A stretch of 64,000 nucleotides of DNA from Metapseudomonas resinovorans DSM 21078 (GCF_000423545.1 NZ_KE384035.1:5354-69353), one strand, 5' to 3'; positions 26,949-39,588 are shown, numbered from the stretch's first letter. The notes: generated by a model from the letters alone, not told the origin. Numbers and translations are program-made.

Positions 26949-28112
26949 ATGAACATCTTCAGCTTCGCCAAACGCCTTTTACTGCCCGCAGCCCTGCTCA
27001 TCGTCGCGCCGGCCTCCATGGCGACCCAGCAGATCGTCCCGTCGCCGCCCCAGTTGGCTGCCAAGTCCTATGTGCTGATGGACGCCCAGAGTGGCCAGGT
27101 GCTGGTCGAAAACAACGGTGACCAGCGTCTGCCGCCGGCCAGCCTGACCAAGCTGATGACCGCTTACATCGCCACCCTGGAAATCCGCAAGGGCCAGGTC
27201 GGCGAGAACGATCCGGTCACCATCAGTGAGCACGCCTGGCGTACCGGTGGTTCGCGCATGTTCGTCCAGGTCAATACTCAGGTGTCCCTGAGCGACCTGC
27301 TGCACGGCATCATCATCCAGTCGGGCAACGACGCCAGCGTGGCCGTGGCCGAGCACATCGCCGGCAGTGAAGACGCCTTCGCCGACATGATGAACACCAC
27401 TGCCGAAAAGCTCGGCATGACCAACAGCCACTTCATGAATGCCACCGGCCTGCCCAACCCGGAGCACTACTCCACCTCCCATGACATGGCGACCCTGGCC
27501 CGCGCGATCATCTACGAAGACCCGGCCCACTACGCCATTTACTCCCAGAAGGAGTTCTTCTGGAACAACATCAAGCAGCCCAACCGCAACTTGCTGCTGT
27601 GGCGAGACAAGACCGTCGACGGCCTGAAGACCGGCCACACCGACGAAGCCGGCTACTGCCTGGTGGCTTCCGCTGTGCGTGACAACATGCGCCTGATCGC
27701 TGTGGTGTTCGGTACCAACAGCGAGCAGGCCCGTGCCGCCGAGACTCAGAAACTGCTGACCTACGGCTTCCGTTTCTTCGAAACCCAGACCTTCTATCAG
27801 AAGGGCGCCGAGCTGGCGAAAGCCCAGGTGTGGAAGGGCGCTACCCGGGAAGCCAAGGCGGGCCTGGCCCAGGACCTGACCCTGACCCTGCCGAGGGGCC
27901 AGGCCAAGAAGCTGCAGGCCAGCATGACCTTGAATCCGCAGCTGATCGCCCCCATCAAGCAGGGTGACGTGATCGGCAAGGTGGAGGTCAAGCTGGAAGA
28001 CCAGGTAGTCCACAGCGCCGACCTGATCGCCCTCGAGACCGTTGAGGAAGGTGGTTTCTTCCGCCGCCTGTGGGATAGCATCCGCCTGTTCTTCTTCGGC
28101 CTGTTCAATTGA
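26949..28112 (+). CDS. dacC: D-alanyl-D-alanine carboxypeptidase (PBP5/6 family)
   Basis: A 387-aa low-molecular-mass PBP that trims pentapeptides. The signal peptide ends around [10 protein letters not shown]. Active-site motifs are [11 protein letters not shown] (SxxK), [13 protein letters not shown] (SGN) and [14 protein letters not shown] (KTG). The C-terminal domain ends in an amphipathic membrane anchor ([17 protein letters not shown]). The symbol follows P. aeruginosa usage; the E. coli equivalents are dacA and dacC. It begins 61 bp after rlpA. Confidence 0.94.
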   Translation: MNIFSFAKRLLLPAALLIVAPASMATQQIVPSPPQLAAKSYVLMDAQSGQVLVENNGDQRLPPASLTKLMTAYIATLEIRKGQVGENDPVTISEHAWRTGGSRMFVQVNTQVSLSDLLHGIIIQSGNDASVAVAEHIAGSEDAFADMMNTTAEKLGMTNSHFMNATGLPNPEHYSTSHDMATLARAIIYEDPAHYAIYSQKEFFWNNIKQPNRNLLLWRDKTVDGLKTGHTDEAGYCLVASAVRDNMRLIAVVFGTNSEQARAAETQKLLTYGFRFFETQTFYQKGAELAKAQVWKGATREAKAGLAQDLTLTLPRGQAKKLQASMTLNPQLIAPIKQGDVIGKVEVKLEDQVVHSADLIALETVEEGGFFRRLWDSIRLFFFGLFN

Positions 28113-28185
28113 CCTACTGAGCCGCCGCCTCGTGCCTTACCAAGCCCGGGGCGTCCGCATCGCGGATCACGAGTCCGCCGCCGCC

Positions 28186-28467
28186 ATGACCGACACTCCT
28201 GACGTACAACCTCCAAAAATCGAGTTCCCCTGCGAGCGTTACCCCATCAAGGTAATCGGCGATTCAGGCGAAGGCTTCGCCGACCTGGTGATCGAGGTCA
28301 TCCAGCGCCACGCTCCTGACCTCGACTCCACCACCCTGGTGGTGCGTGACAGCCGCAATGGTCGTTTCCTCTCGGTACAGGTGCTGATCACCGCCACCGG
28401 CGTCGACCAGCTGCAGGCGATCCACATCGACCTGCGTGCCACCGGTCGTGTGCACATGGTGCTCTAG
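28186..28467 (+). CDS. YbeD-family (DUF493) protein
   Basis: A 93-aa protein of the YbeD/DUF493 family ([38 protein letters not shown]), an alpha-beta fold reminiscent of ACT domains. The ATG at 28186 matches the expected length, and longer frames run back into dacC. Its conserved place between dacC and lipB suggests a regulatory role near lipoate synthesis, but none is established. The stop codon overlaps the lipB GTG start. Confidence 0.9.
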   Translation: MTDTPDVQPPKIEFPCERYPIKVIGDSGEGFADLVIEVIQRHAPDLDSTTLVVRDSRNGRFLSVQVLITATGVDQLQAIHIDLRATGRVHMVL

Positions 28468-29093
28468 TGGCATCTGCCGAACTTGTCGTGCGCCATCTGG
28501 GGTTGGTGGACTATCTGCCGACCCTCGAAGCGATGCGACGCCTGACTGCCGAGCGCGACGAACGGACACCTGACGAAATCTGGCTGCTGCAGCACCCCCG
28601 GGTATTTACTCAGGGTCAGGCTGGCAAGGCCGAACATCTGCTCGCACCGGGAGACATCCCGGTGGTGCAGGTTGATCGCGGCGGCCAAGTCACCTATCAC
28701 GGCCCCGGGCAACTGGTGGCCTACCTGATGCTCGACCTGCGCCGTCTCGGACTGGGCGTACGCGAGCTGGTCACGGCCATGGAGCAGAGCCTGGTCGATG
28801 TCCTGGCTGCCTATGGCGTCGAAGCCGCGCCCAAGGCGGATGCGCCCGGTGTCTATGTCGACGGCGACAAGATCGCCTCGCTGGGGCTGAGGGTCAGCCG
28901 TGGCTGCTCCTTCCACGGCCTGGCGCTCAATGTGGACATGGACATGTCGCCCTTCTGGCGGATCAATCCCTGCGGCTACGCCGGGTTGAAGATGGTGCAG
29001 CTCAAGGACCTGCTTGAGACGGCACCACCCTTCGAAGAGTTGGCTCAGCGCCTGGAACGTGCTCTACGCCAGCGGCTGGGCTACGCCAGCTAG
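28467..29093 (+). CDS. lipB: Octanoyl-[ACP]:protein N-octanoyltransferase
   Basis: A 208-aa enzyme that moves the octanoyl chain from acyl carrier protein to lipoyl domains. [25 protein letters not shown] is the signature, and [24 protein letters not shown] contains the catalytic Lys and Cys. The start is a GTG that shares its first base with the ybeD stop codon. A terminator follows at 29129, and lipA is convergent beyond it. Confidence 0.96.
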   Translation: MASAELVVRHLGLVDYLPTLEAMRRLTAERDERTPDEIWLLQHPRVFTQGQAGKAEHLLAPGDIPVVQVDRGGQVTYHGPGQLVAYLMLDLRRLGLGVRELVTAMEQSLVDVLAAYGVEAAPKADAPGVYVDGDKIASLGLRVSRGCSFHGLALNVDMDMSPFWRINPCGYAGLKMVQLKDLLETAPPFEELAQRLERALRQRLGYAS

Positions 29094-29128
29094 GCTGCGC
29101 GAGGCGTCTCGAACACGCGGAAATGAAA

Positions 29129-29155
29129 CGCCCCCCTCCCTTTGGGAGGGGGGCG
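29129..29155. terminator. Terminator between convergent lipB and lipA
   Basis: CGCCCCCCTCCC and GGGAGGGGGGCG form a perfect 12-bp stem around a TTT loop, followed by AGTCTTTTA on the plus strand. It lies 36 bp after lipB and about 90 bp from the lipA stop. A weak U-run also exists on the minus side. Confidence 0.75.
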
Positions 29156-29243
29156 AGTCTTTTATGGGCTTTCGGATGGCGCCTGATTGCTGGGTGAAAA
29201 CACCCTTTCGCCGACTTGCCGTAGCGGGCGGCGAATCGCCAGC

Positions 29244-30296
29244 TCAGCTCAGGTTGAGTGCCGGAATGATGCTGACGTCGAGGGGCTGGCCCGGCACCGG
29301 AACCGGCGCTGCCAGGCCCAGGTTGTTCTTCTCGAACACCCGGTCTGCCCGGTAACTGGAGCGCACCAGCGGGCCCGCCGCGACTTCCATGAAACCCTTC
29401 TGCAGGCCGATATCACGGAAGCGGTTGAACTCCTCCGGGCTGACCCAGCGCTTGACCGGCAAATGGTTGCGGGTGGGCTGCAGGTACTGGCCGAGGGTGA
29501 GGATGTCCACGCCAATGGCGCGCAGGTCATCCATGGTCTCGATGACTTCCTCGTCAGTCTCACCCAGTCCGAGCATCAGGCTGGTCTTGGCCAGCACGTC
29601 AGGACGGTGACGCTTGGCATGCTCCAGCACGCGCAGGGTCTTCTCGTAGCCGGCGCGCGGGTCGCGCACCACGTGGGTCAGCCGCTTGACCGTCTCGACG
29701 TTCTGCGCGAAGACCTCAAGGCCGGAGTCCACGACCCGTTCGATGGCCTGAAGGTCGCCGTTGAAGTCCGGGGTCAGGGCCTCCACGACCACTTGCGGCG
29801 TGCGCTCCTTGATCGCGCGCACGCAGGCGGCGTAGTGACTGGCGCCGCCATCATGCAGGTCGTCGCGATCCACCGAGGTCAGCACGATATAGCGCAACGC
29901 CATCAGCTCGACGGATTTGGCAGTGTTCTGGGGTTCTTCCTGGTCCAGCCAACCGTTGGGGTTGCCGGTGTCCACGGCGCAGAAGCGGCAGGCGCGGGTG
30001 CACACCGAACCCATCAGCATGATGGTGGCAGTGCCGTTGGACCAGCACTCGCCCATGTTCGGGCAGTGCGATTCCTGGCACACGGTGCTCAGGCGATGTT
30101 CACTGACATTGCGCTTGACCGCCTCGAAGCGGCTGCCGCCCGGCGCCTTGACCCGCAGCCACTTGGGCTTGGGTTCGAATACCTGCGCCTCGGCCGAGGT
30201 TCGGCGCTTCTGGCCATCCTTGATCGCGGTGATGCCCTGCGCAGTACGGAACTTTTCGCCGCTGGCGACGGGTTTGGAGGTGTCTGTATCGGACAT
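29244..30296 (-). CDS. lipA: Lipoyl synthase
   Basis: A 350-aa radical-SAM enzyme that inserts two sulfurs into octanoyl-lipoyl domains. The auxiliary cluster motif is [12 protein letters not shown] and the radical-SAM motif is CTRACRFC. The N-terminal extension (about 70 residues, rich in Lys/Thr) is common in pseudomonads. It is convergent with lipB rather than in one operon. The long basic antisense frames here are shadows. Confidence 0.96.
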   Translation of the reverse strand: MSDTDTSKPVASGEKFRTAQGITAIKDGQKRRTSAEAQVFEPKPKWLRVKAPGGSRFEAVKRNVSEHRLSTVCQESHCPNMGECWSNGTATIMLMGSVCTRACRFCAVDTGNPNGWLDQEEPQNTAKSVELMALRYIVLTSVDRDDLHDGGASHYAACVRAIKERTPQVVVEALTPDFNGDLQAIERVVDSGLEVFAQNVETVKRLTHVVRDPRAGYEKTLRVLEHAKRHRPDVLAKTSLMLGLGETDEEVIETMDDLRAIGVDILTLGQYLQPTRNHLPVKRWVSPEEFNRFRDIGLQKGFMEVAAGPLVRSSYRADRVFEKNNLGLAAPVPVPGQPLDVSIIPALNLS

Positions 30297-30438
30297 GGGA
30301 AAACTGGCTCCGCTAGAGGCTCCGTGGGCTGCCGCAGGGGCAAAAAAGGGTGGCGCAGTGTATCACAAAGGCGTCTGCACGAACTGGCCGCCGTCCGGAA
30401 GCGAGCGCGCCGGAGGCTGCGAGGAAGGCGGGGGGGGC

Positions 30439-31755
30439 TTAGCGCCCCTCGCGCAACTGCATGAGCAGTTCCAGATTGGGGTAGCCGTCCGCTGGCCAGC
30501 CCAGGCGCTGCTGGTAGCCGCGAATGGCCTTGCGGGTGTTGGCGCCGATGATGCCGTCCGGCGCACCCGGGGAGTAGCCGGCGGCCGTCAGCGATTCTTG
30601 CAGTTCCACGCGCTCGCTGCGGCTCAGCGGGCGTTCGTCGCGAGGCCAATTGGCAGTGAGTTCGCCACGACCATCGAAGCGTTCGCCCAACAGGCTCACG
30701 GCAAGGGCGTAAGACGAAGAGTTGTTGTACTTGAGGATGGCGCGGAAGTTATCCAGCACCAGGAAGGCGGGGCCGCGATAGCCGGCAGGGAGCAACAGCG
30801 AGGCGGACTCCCCGGACAGGGATGCTGCTTGTGCGCCGGTCTGTACGCCCAGGGCTTGCCACTGTGCCACGGGCCTGCGGATGTCGGCGTCGGCCTGGGC
30901 ATAGTCGAAGCCTTGGGGCAGTTGCACCTGCAGCGCGGCAGGCTGGCCCTTGCGCCAGCCGGAGGCTTGCAGGTAGTGCGCGGCAGAGGCCAGGGCATCG
31001 GCCGAGGAACTCCAGATATTGCGGCGGCCGTCGCCATCGAAGTCCACCGCGTGACTGTTATAGGTGGTGGGGATGAATTGGGTCTGGCCCATGGCGCCGG
31101 CCCAGGAGCCCAGCATATTGGCGGGCTGGATATCGCCGTGCTGGAGGATCTGCAGGGCAGCGAGCAGCTGTGCGTGAGCGAACGCCGGGCGACGACCTTC
31201 GTAGGCCAGTGTCGCCAGGGAGCGGATTACCGACTTGTCGCCCATGAACTGGCCGAAGCTGCTTTCCATGCCCCAAATGGCGACCAGGGGCTCGCGGTCT
31301 ACCCCGAAACGCTGTTCGATAGCGTCCAGCGTGGCTGCGTGTTCGGTCATCAGGGCCTGGCCCTTGCGCACACGGTAGGGCGAGATGGCGCCTTCCAGAT
31401 ATTCCCAGACCGGCCGAGTGAACTCGGGTTGGCTGCGATCGGCGGAAATCACGCTGGGGTCTGGGGTGATGCCGGCAAAGGCTCGATCGAAAGTGTCGGG
31501 GTCTATGCCGCTGGACAGGGCTTCGCGACGAAAAGCGTCACGCCAGGCACTGAAGCTGACGGCCGGCATCACTATCGGGGCCTGGGCGGATAGTGCCGAG
31601 GTTGTGATGGGGGCGCTGGCGGGTTGGCTGACCTGGGGCTGTGGAGCGGAAGCGGGCTTCTGTGCCGGGGCGTCGGCGCAAGCGCTGAGCAGAGTGAAGG
31701 CAGAGGTCGCGGCCAGGCTGCGAAACATCAGGCTGGTGGCGGGAGCATCGAACAT
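30439..31755 (-). CDS. Lytic murein transglycosylase with peptidoglycan-binding domain
   Basis: A protein of about 438 aa of the MltB/SltB family 3, with a lipoprotein-type signal (TSAFTLLSACADA). The catalytic glutamate is in VAIWGMESSFGQFMGDK, and SWAGAMGQTQFIPTTYNSHAVDFDGDG is the conserved block. A peptidoglycan-binding type 1 domain closes the protein (LQESLTAAGYSPGAPDGIIGANTRKAIRGYQ). Starts at 31755 or 31728 both retain the signal. It is distinct from the shorter MltB at 24854 and is a second enzyme of the class. Confidence 0.9.
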   Translation of the reverse strand: MFDAPATSLMFRSLAATSAFTLLSACADAPAQKPASAPQPQVSQPASAPITTSALSAQAPIVMPAVSFSAWRDAFRREALSSGIDPDTFDRAFAGITPDPSVISADRSQPEFTRPVWEYLEGAISPYRVRKGQALMTEHAATLDAIEQRFGVDREPLVAIWGMESSFGQFMGDKSVIRSLATLAYEGRRPAFAHAQLLAALQILQHGDIQPANMLGSWAGAMGQTQFIPTTYNSHAVDFDGDGRRNIWSSSADALASAAHYLQASGWRKGQPAALQVQLPQGFDYAQADADIRRPVAQWQALGVQTGAQAASLSGESASLLLPAGYRGPAFLVLDNFRAILKYNNSSSYALAVSLLGERFDGRGELTANWPRDERPLSRSERVELQESLTAAGYSPGAPDGIIGANTRKAIRGYQQRLGWPADGYPNLELLMQLREGR

Positions 31756-31820
31756 ACGCGAGTCTCGAGGCAGACGAATCAAGCCGCGACCTTAACACGT
31801 CCGAGCCGATTTACGCCTAC

Positions 31821-31979
31821 TCAGGCGGCCATAAGCGACGAAGCCTCCCAATCTTGGGAGGCTTCGCGGCGGTAACTTCCTTTGCCTTTCTGGGGCTTCT
31901 CCCGACGGCAGCGGAAGAGTGGCTGGGCTACCAGGGACTTTGCGCGTTCGGGCGCGCCTTGCTTGCGTTTCTTGGCCAT
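31821..31979 (-). CDS. arfA: Alternative ribosome-rescue factor A
   Basis: A 52-codon gene. The product starts MAKKRKQGAPERAKS and contains LVAQPLFRCRREKPQKGKGSY, close to the E. coli ArfA core [21 protein letters not shown]. It ends QDWEASSLMAA, where DWEAS parallels NWEAS of E. coli. ArfA recruits RF2 to ribosomes stalled on non-stop mRNA when tmRNA is insufficient. GAGGATCGGCC precedes the ATG at 31979. A perfect 11-bp hairpin lies inside the coding sequence (31839-31866), the known device that yields truncated, active, non-stop ArfA. It lies between holA and the transglycosylase gene. Confidence 0.88.
   Translation of the reverse strand: MAKKRKQGAPERAKSLVAQPLFRCRREKPQKGKGSYRREASQDWEASSLMAA
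31839..31866 (-). promoter_or_regulatory. arfA intragenic hairpin (non-stop mRNA generator)
   Basis: CGAAGCCTCCC and GGGAGGCTTCG pair perfectly around a 6-nt loop, within codons about 38-47 of arfA. In E. coli an equivalent hairpin is cut by RNase III or terminates transcription, so arfA mRNA lacks a stop codon and its output is tuned by tmRNA. The position just after the KGKGSY core and before the C-terminal tail fits that mechanism. No strong U-run follows, so cleavage is more likely than termination. Confidence 0.75.
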
Positions 31980-32050
31980 GGCCGATCCTCGATTGCACCC
32001 GCACCACTGCGGGCGCGCGCATCATCAGCTTCTGTTCAGAAAATGTCCAG

Positions 32051-33088
32051 CTACTCGGCGGCCAGGGGCAGGCGTTGGCCGGCCAGCAGCAAGGCGAGAC
32101 GGGCGAGGCCGTTCCAGGGATCACCTGGTGCCTGGCCCTTGATCTGCGCGTCAATGCGCTGGGCGTCCTGCAGCAATTGATTCCAGCGCGACGCCGGATG
32201 GCGCTGCAGGGCGCGGGTAACCAATGGGCGGCGTTTGTCCCACACGGGGGGGCGCGCGGCAGCAAAGGCCTTTTCCAGGGGGACGCCCTGGCTGTATTGC
32301 TGGGCCAGGCCAGCGAGCAGGCGCAGTTCGCGGGCCAGTGCCCAGAGGATTACCGGTGGCTCGACACCCTCGCCGCGCAAACCTTCCAGGGTGCGCAGGG
32401 TATGAGCGGGCTCGCCGTTGAGGGCCGCGTCTATCAGGCCGAAGATGTCGAAACGGGCACTGTCGGCCACTGCTGCCTGGACGGTAGCGGCATCGATCTG
32501 CCCACCTTCGGCCACCAGCTTGAGCTTTTCGATTTCCTGGGCGGCTGCCAGCAGGTTGCCTTCTACCCGTGCGGCTATCAGGTCTACCGCTTCCTGGTTG
32601 GCGGCAAGCCCGGCCTGGGACAGGCGCTGGCGAATCCATTGCGGCAGGTTGTGCGCGTCGATGGGCCAGATCTGGATGAACTGGGTATCCGGCCCGTCGA
32701 TCAGTGCCTTGGCCCACTTGGTCTTCTGGGTGCTGCCGTCGAGCTTGGGCAGGTTCAGCAGGAGAACGGTGTCTTCCGGCGGTCGTGCCAGGTATTCCAG
32801 CAGTGCGGCGGCGCCCTTGTCCCCAGGCTTGCCCGAGGGCATGCGCACTTCCAGCAGTCGCTTCTCGGCAAACAGCGAAAGACTGGCGCCGGCTTCCAGC
32901 AGCAGGCCCCAGTCGAAGTTGGCTTCGGCATTGAACACCTGGCGCTCGCTGAAGTCCCGTGCTCGGGCGCTGGCGCGAATGGCGTCACAGGCTTCCTGGC
33001 AGAGCAGCGGCTCGTCGCCGCTGACGATGTAGACCGGTGCCAGCGGGCCCTGCAGGTGTTTGCCCAGTTGTGCGGGATTGAGCTTCAT
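32051..33088 (-). CDS. holA: DNA polymerase III delta subunit
   Basis: A 345-aa clamp-loader subunit that opens the beta clamp. The N-terminus KLNPAQLGKHLQGPLAPVYIVSGDEPLLCQEACDAIR and FNAEANFDWGLLLEAGASLSLFAEKRLLEVRMP are family-typical, and AAA+ modules follow without a functional Walker A, as expected for delta. It is transcribed after leuS and lptE in the common leuS-lptE-holA order. Confidence 0.95.
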   Translation of the reverse strand: MKLNPAQLGKHLQGPLAPVYIVSGDEPLLCQEACDAIRASARARDFSERQVFNAEANFDWGLLLEAGASLSLFAEKRLLEVRMPSGKPGDKGAAALLEYLARPPEDTVLLLNLPKLDGSTQKTKWAKALIDGPDTQFIQIWPIDAHNLPQWIRQRLSQAGLAANQEAVDLIAARVEGNLLAAAQEIEKLKLVAEGGQIDAATVQAAVADSARFDIFGLIDAALNGEPAHTLRTLEGLRGEGVEPPVILWALARELRLLAGLAQQYSQGVPLEKAFAAARPPVWDKRRPLVTRALQRHPASRWNQLLQDAQRIDAQIKGQAPGDPWNGLARLALLLAGQRLPLAAE

Positions 33089-33128
33089 AGGCGCAAATGA
33101 CCGGGGCCGCTCGTGCGGCCCCGTGTAC

Positions 33129-33737
33129 TCACTGGATGGGCAGTTGCAGCGGCGATTGCTGCGGTTGCTGGGCCTTCTCGGCCTGGCGCGCGGCTTCCAG
33201 CGCTTCGGCTTCGGCCTTGGCCTTGGCTTCTGCGGTCTGTTGCAGCTGGTCGAGTTGGGACGGGGTGATCAGCTGCAGGCGCATGAGCATCTGCTGGACC
33301 ATTTCCTGGCGCATTTCCTGGCGCAGCTGTGCAGCTTCCTGGTCGGAACCGATCAGGTTGTTGCTGTCGTGCACGTAGTACTTCTGCACGGTCAGCTTGT
33401 CGTCCATCAGCAGCAGGTCGTTGTTGCCGTGGATTTCGTATTGCAGGGTCTGGGTCAGTTCGTACTCTGCGCTGCGGGCGCCAGTGGTGTAGGAAGCAGT
33501 GCGCTGGGATTCGTCCTCGCGGGCCAATACAAGGGTGTAGGGTGCGCCGGCGTGGACATTCACGCCGTTGTCTTCCAGTGCTGCGCGCACGGCCTTGACG
33601 GTCGGGCCGTACAGGTTGCGAGCGGTCACGTCCATTTCGGTCAGGGCGAAGCTGGCGTCGCCAGTGCCGCGCAGCTGAAAACCGCACGCACTCAGCAGTG
33701 CGGCAAGGCCTAGGACCAGCAGATTCCGTTTCATCAT
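33129..33737 (-). CDS. lptE: LPS-assembly lipoprotein LptE
   Basis: A 202-aa outer-membrane lipoprotein (signal [17 protein letters not shown], lipobox LSAC) that plugs the LptD barrel and helps insert lipopolysaccharide. The mature sequence follows the LptE pattern with [27 protein letters not shown]. The C-terminus is charged and rich in Gln, Ala, Lys and Glu, a pseudomonad feature. Two adjacent ATGs are possible starts. It sits 61 bp downstream of leuS and 40 bp before holA. Confidence 0.92.
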   Translation of the reverse strand: MMKRNLLVLGLAALLSACGFQLRGTGDASFALTEMDVTARNLYGPTVKAVRAALEDNGVNVHAGAPYTLVLAREDESQRTASYTTGARSAEYELTQTLQYEIHGNNDLLLMDDKLTVQKYYVHDSNNLIGSDQEAAQLRQEMRQEMVQQMLMRLQLITPSQLDQLQQTAEAKAKAEAEALEAARQAEKAQQPQQSPLQLPIQ

Positions 33738-33797
33738 TTCTTGCTTTCCCCTTGCGAGCAGTCCGGCGCCGTTCCTGGAGGAGGGCGCCGGCTTCGA

Positions 33798-36623
<2,826 letters not shown>

Positions 36624-36672
36624 CTAAGCTTTTCATAAGCAACGCAAGCGTTTACGCAGTTCGAGGTGTTGG

Positions 36673-37110
36673 ATGGGTGAGTTGCGGCGGACGGACTCAG
36701 GGAGCGGGCTCTACGAGCGGTTGTTACACCGGCTGGCCCTGGCGCTGGATGAAGCGGATACGGCGGTTCGCTTGCGCGACGAGGAACCGCTCGAACTGGA
36801 GCTCAAGGGACTGACTCCTGCCGAGATGGAGTTGATCCGCGCCTATCTGGATCGCGACATGCGCTGGTTGCGTGGCTGGCATGCCGCCGCCGAGGAGCTG
36901 GCGGCCATCGAGGAGTTGCCCCGTCGATCCCCGCGTGCCGACAGTGGCCCACCCAAGAGCTTCGCCCTCAAGCCTAAACCCCAGTTCAAGCGCCGCCAGC
37001 AACTGTGCTGCGCCATGTGCGGTACGCCGGCCATCTGGCAGCGCGGCCAGGGTGTGCCGGCCTGCATGTCCTGTGGGTCACAGCTTTTCCGCACGTCCAA
37101 TCCCCGTTAG
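36673..37110 (+). CDS. Zinc-ribbon-containing protein
   Basis: A 145-aa protein with a helical N-terminal half (LLHRLALALDEADTAVRLRDEEPLELE) and a C-terminal zinc ribbon (CCAMCGTPAIWQRGQGVPACMSCGSQLF) with two CxxC pairs. It resembles the conserved gene next to leuS in pseudomonads and the YgiW/YbeL family of uncharacterised proteins. No function is known. It is divergent from leuS, with a 253-bp intergenic region, and is followed closely by the ElyC-like gene. Confidence 0.78.
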   Translation: MGELRRTDSGSGLYERLLHRLALALDEADTAVRLRDEEPLELELKGLTPAEMELIRAYLDRDMRWLRGWHAAAEELAAIEELPRRSPRADSGPPKSFALKPKPQFKRRQQLCCAMCGTPAIWQRGQGVPACMSCGSQLFRTSNPR

Positions 37111-37134
37111 GCTCCGGGCACCCTGGAGGTGCCC

Positions 37135-37896
37135 ATGCCGATTCGCTACATCATCAAGCAATTCCTGCTCCCGCCCGGTGGCCTGCTGCTCTTGCTGCTG
37201 CTGGCCTGGTGGTTGCGTCGGCGCATGCCGCGCCTGTCTCTGGCCTGTTTCATTACGGGGCTTGGGGGGCTCTGGCTGATGAGCCTGCCGATCGTGGTCG
37301 AATGGTCGGCCAAGGCGCTGGAGCGCGAGCCGCCCCTGGCCATGGCGGAGTGGGCTCAGTTGGCTGGGCGGGTGGACGCCATCGTTGTGCTGGGTGGTGG
37401 CCGTGAACAGGCCGACCCGGCCTGGGGTGCGGATCAGCCTTCGCCCATGGCCATGGAACGCCTGCGCTATGCCGCGCGTCTGGCCCGTGCAAGTGGCCTG
37501 CCGCTGTTGACCAGTGGCGGCCTGCACTATGGCGAACCGCCCTCCGAGGCGCGGATCATGGCCGATACACTTGGGCGCGATTTCGGCCTGGAGGTGCGCT
37601 GGCAGGAGGGGGAGAGTCGTACTACCTGGGAGAACGCCACCTACAGCGCCGCGCTGCTCCAACCTGCCGGGGTGCGCCGGGTTCTGCTGGTGACTCAGGC
37701 TTCGCACATGCCCCGGGCCCGCTGGAGTTTCGAGCGGGCGGGGTTCGAGGTGGTGGCGGCGCCCGTGGGTTACCTCGGCGTACCCAATGGCCGCCCGCTG
37801 GGCGGCTGGTTGCCGGAGTCCAAGGCCGTCTGGCAGAGCGGAATGCTGCTGAACGAGGTCGTCGGACTGCTGGCCTATCCACTGGCCTATGACTGA
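37135..37896 (+). CDS. YdcF/ElyC-family membrane protein
   Basis: A 253-aa protein with two N-terminal membrane helices (about residues 10-55) and a DUF218/ElyC-SanA-YdcF domain containing DAIVVLGGGREQADPAWG and VLLVTQASHMPRARWSFERAGFEV. Family members affect peptidoglycan precursor (undecaprenyl-phosphate) metabolism. GGAGG lies five bases before the ATG at 37135. It is convergent with lnt across an inverted repeat. Confidence 0.85.
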   Translation: MPIRYIIKQFLLPPGGLLLLLLLAWWLRRRMPRLSLACFITGLGGLWLMSLPIVVEWSAKALEREPPLAMAEWAQLAGRVDAIVVLGGGREQADPAWGADQPSPMAMERLRYAARLARASGLPLLTSGGLHYGEPPSEARIMADTLGRDFGLEVRWQEGESRTTWENATYSAALLQPAGVRRVLLVTQASHMPRARWSFERAGFEVVAAPVGYLGVPNGRPLGGWLPESKAVWQSGMLLNEVVGLLAYPLAYD

Positions 37897-37899
37897 GAG

Positions 37900-37951
37900 G
37901 GCCGCGTTCCTTGTCGGGTGTGAGTGCGTTCACCCCCAACAAGGAGCGGCC
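37900..37951. terminator. Long inverted repeat between convergent ydcF-like gene and lnt
   Basis: GGCCGCGTTCCTTGTCGGG pairs imperfectly with CCCCAACAAGGAGCGGCC, and inner TGA/TCA bases extend the stem around a short loop. It fills the 62-bp gap between the two convergent stop codons. No U-run is present on either side, so it may act by RNA stability as much as by termination. Confidence 0.45.
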
Positions 37952-37958
37952 AGCGCCG

Positions 37959-39479
37959 CTAAACCGTCTTGGCGATGCGGCTGGCCAGCAAGGCCCAGGC
38001 GAACAGCAGGCCGCAGAGAATGACCAACGGCCAGGCGCGCCACTGCAGGTAGGGCGTCATGCCCTGCATGGGCAGGACTTCGCCGTAGAGCACGCCTTGC
38101 TGGAACTGCGGGATGCCTTCGGTGACCTGGCCGAACGGGTCGATCAGTACGGTTACGCCGTTGTTGGTGGCGCGGATCATCCAGCGGCCGGCCTCCAGGG
38201 CGCGCATCTGGGCCATTTGCAGATGCTGCAGCGGGCCGATAGAGGTGCCGAACCAGGTGTCGTTGCTCACCGTCAGGAGGATGTCGCTCTGGGCGGCCAG
38301 TCCGGCAGCGAATTCCGGATAGACCACTTCGTAGCAGATGTACGGGGCGATGCGGTACCCCTTGGCCATCAGCGGCCCCTGGCTGGAGTCGCCGCGGGCG
38401 AAGTCGGACATGGGCAGGTCGAAGAAGGCGATCAGCCCGCGCAGCACTTCCTGTAGCGGCACGTATTCGCCGAACGGCACCAGCTTCTGCTTGAGGTAAG
38501 TCCCTTCGCCCTGGCCGACCACGGTGATGCCGTTGTAGTAGCGCTTCTCGCCCCGTTCATTGTTCTGGCGGATCGGTACGCCCGTGATAAGGGCGGACTG
38601 TCGATCAGTGGCGAAGCGATTCATCACACCGAGGTAGCCCTCGACGAATTCCTTGAGCACTGGCACGGCGGTTTCCGGCCAGATGATCAGGTCGGCCTTC
38701 TGCGCGCTGAAGGTCATGTCGCGGTAGAGCGCGAGCTGAGCGTTGAGTTGCTCCGGGTCCCATTTCAGGTTCTGTTCGATGTTGCCCTGCATGGCGGCGA
38801 CCTTCAGCGGCGCGCCGGCAGGCTGGGTCCAGGCGTGGTCCTTGAGTGCCAGGCCGCCGACCCAGGGCGCGATCAACAGCACGATGCCGGCACCAAGGAA
38901 CGCGGGACGGCTGCGCAGGCGAGCAAGGTTCACCAGCACGGCGGCGGACAGTGCCAGCGCGAAGGACACCAGCCAGACGCCGCCCACCGGCGCAAGGCCG
39001 GCGAGCGGGCCGTCGAGCTGGCTGTAGCCGGCGTAAAGCCAGGGGAAGCCCGTGAGGAACCAGCCGCGGAAGGCTTCCTGGGCCAGCCATAGGGCGGCGA
39101 ACGCCAGGGTGTCGGCCAGGGCTGCTTCGCTGCGACGTATCCAGCGAGCCCAGACCAGTGCGGGCAGGGCGAAAAACAGGGCGACACCGGCGCTGAATCC
39201 GATGGTAAGGAAACTCGCCAGCGGCACCGAGGCGGCGCCGTAGTCGTGAATGCTGACGTAGATCCAGCTGGTACCGGTGCTGAACAGGCCAAAGCCATAG
39301 CACCAGCCGCGCCAGAAGGCTGCCTTGGGTGCCAGGTCGCGCAGGCCAAGGTAGAACAGGGCCAGGGACAGCAGTTCCAGGGGCCAGAAGTCGAAGGGGG
39401 CGAAAGCCAGGGGTGTGAGGGCGCCGGCGGCCAGGGCCAACAGGTTGCCCGGCCAGCCGGGGCGAGTGATCCAGTTCAT
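37959..39479 (-). CDS. lnt: Apolipoprotein N-acyltransferase
   Basis: A 506-aa inner-membrane enzyme that adds the third acyl chain to lipoproteins. About six N-terminal membrane helices precede a nitrilase-like domain in which the catalytic triad is visible: IIWPETAVP (Glu), LKQKLVPFGEYVP (Lys) and APYICYEVVYPEF (Cys). The ATG at 39479 gives MNWITRPGWPGNLLAL, the expected N-terminus. It follows corC on the same strand after 109 bp. Confidence 0.95.
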   Translation of the reverse strand: MNWITRPGWPGNLLALAAGALTPLAFAPFDFWPLELLSLALFYLGLRDLAPKAAFWRGWCYGFGLFSTGTSWIYVSIHDYGAASVPLASFLTIGFSAGVALFFALPALVWARWIRRSEAALADTLAFAALWLAQEAFRGWFLTGFPWLYAGYSQLDGPLAGLAPVGGVWLVSFALALSAAVLVNLARLRSRPAFLGAGIVLLIAPWVGGLALKDHAWTQPAGAPLKVAAMQGNIEQNLKWDPEQLNAQLALYRDMTFSAQKADLIIWPETAVPVLKEFVEGYLGVMNRFATDRQSALITGVPIRQNNERGEKRYYNGITVVGQGEGTYLKQKLVPFGEYVPLQEVLRGLIAFFDLPMSDFARGDSSQGPLMAKGYRIAPYICYEVVYPEFAAGLAAQSDILLTVSNDTWFGTSIGPLQHLQMAQMRALEAGRWMIRATNNGVTVLIDPFGQVTEGIPQFQQGVLYGEVLPMQGMTPYLQWRAWPLVILCGLLFAWALLASRIAKTV

Positions 39480-39559
39480 GCTCGGTCCTTGGGCGGATAG
39501 GGAGCTGGAATAGCGAGCGAGCGGAGCCTTTTTCCGGCTCCGGGCGCGATTATCCACGG

Positions 39560-39585
39560 GCGCCCCTCCGCTGTGGAGGGGGCGC
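39560..39585 (-). terminator. Hairpin between corC and lnt
   Basis: GCGCCCCTCC and GGAGGGGGCGC form a GC-rich stem with one bulged G and a 5-nt loop, just after the corC stop codon. There is no U-run after it on the minus strand, so it may attenuate rather than terminate transcription into lnt. Confidence 0.35.
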
Positions 39586-39588
39586 GTA

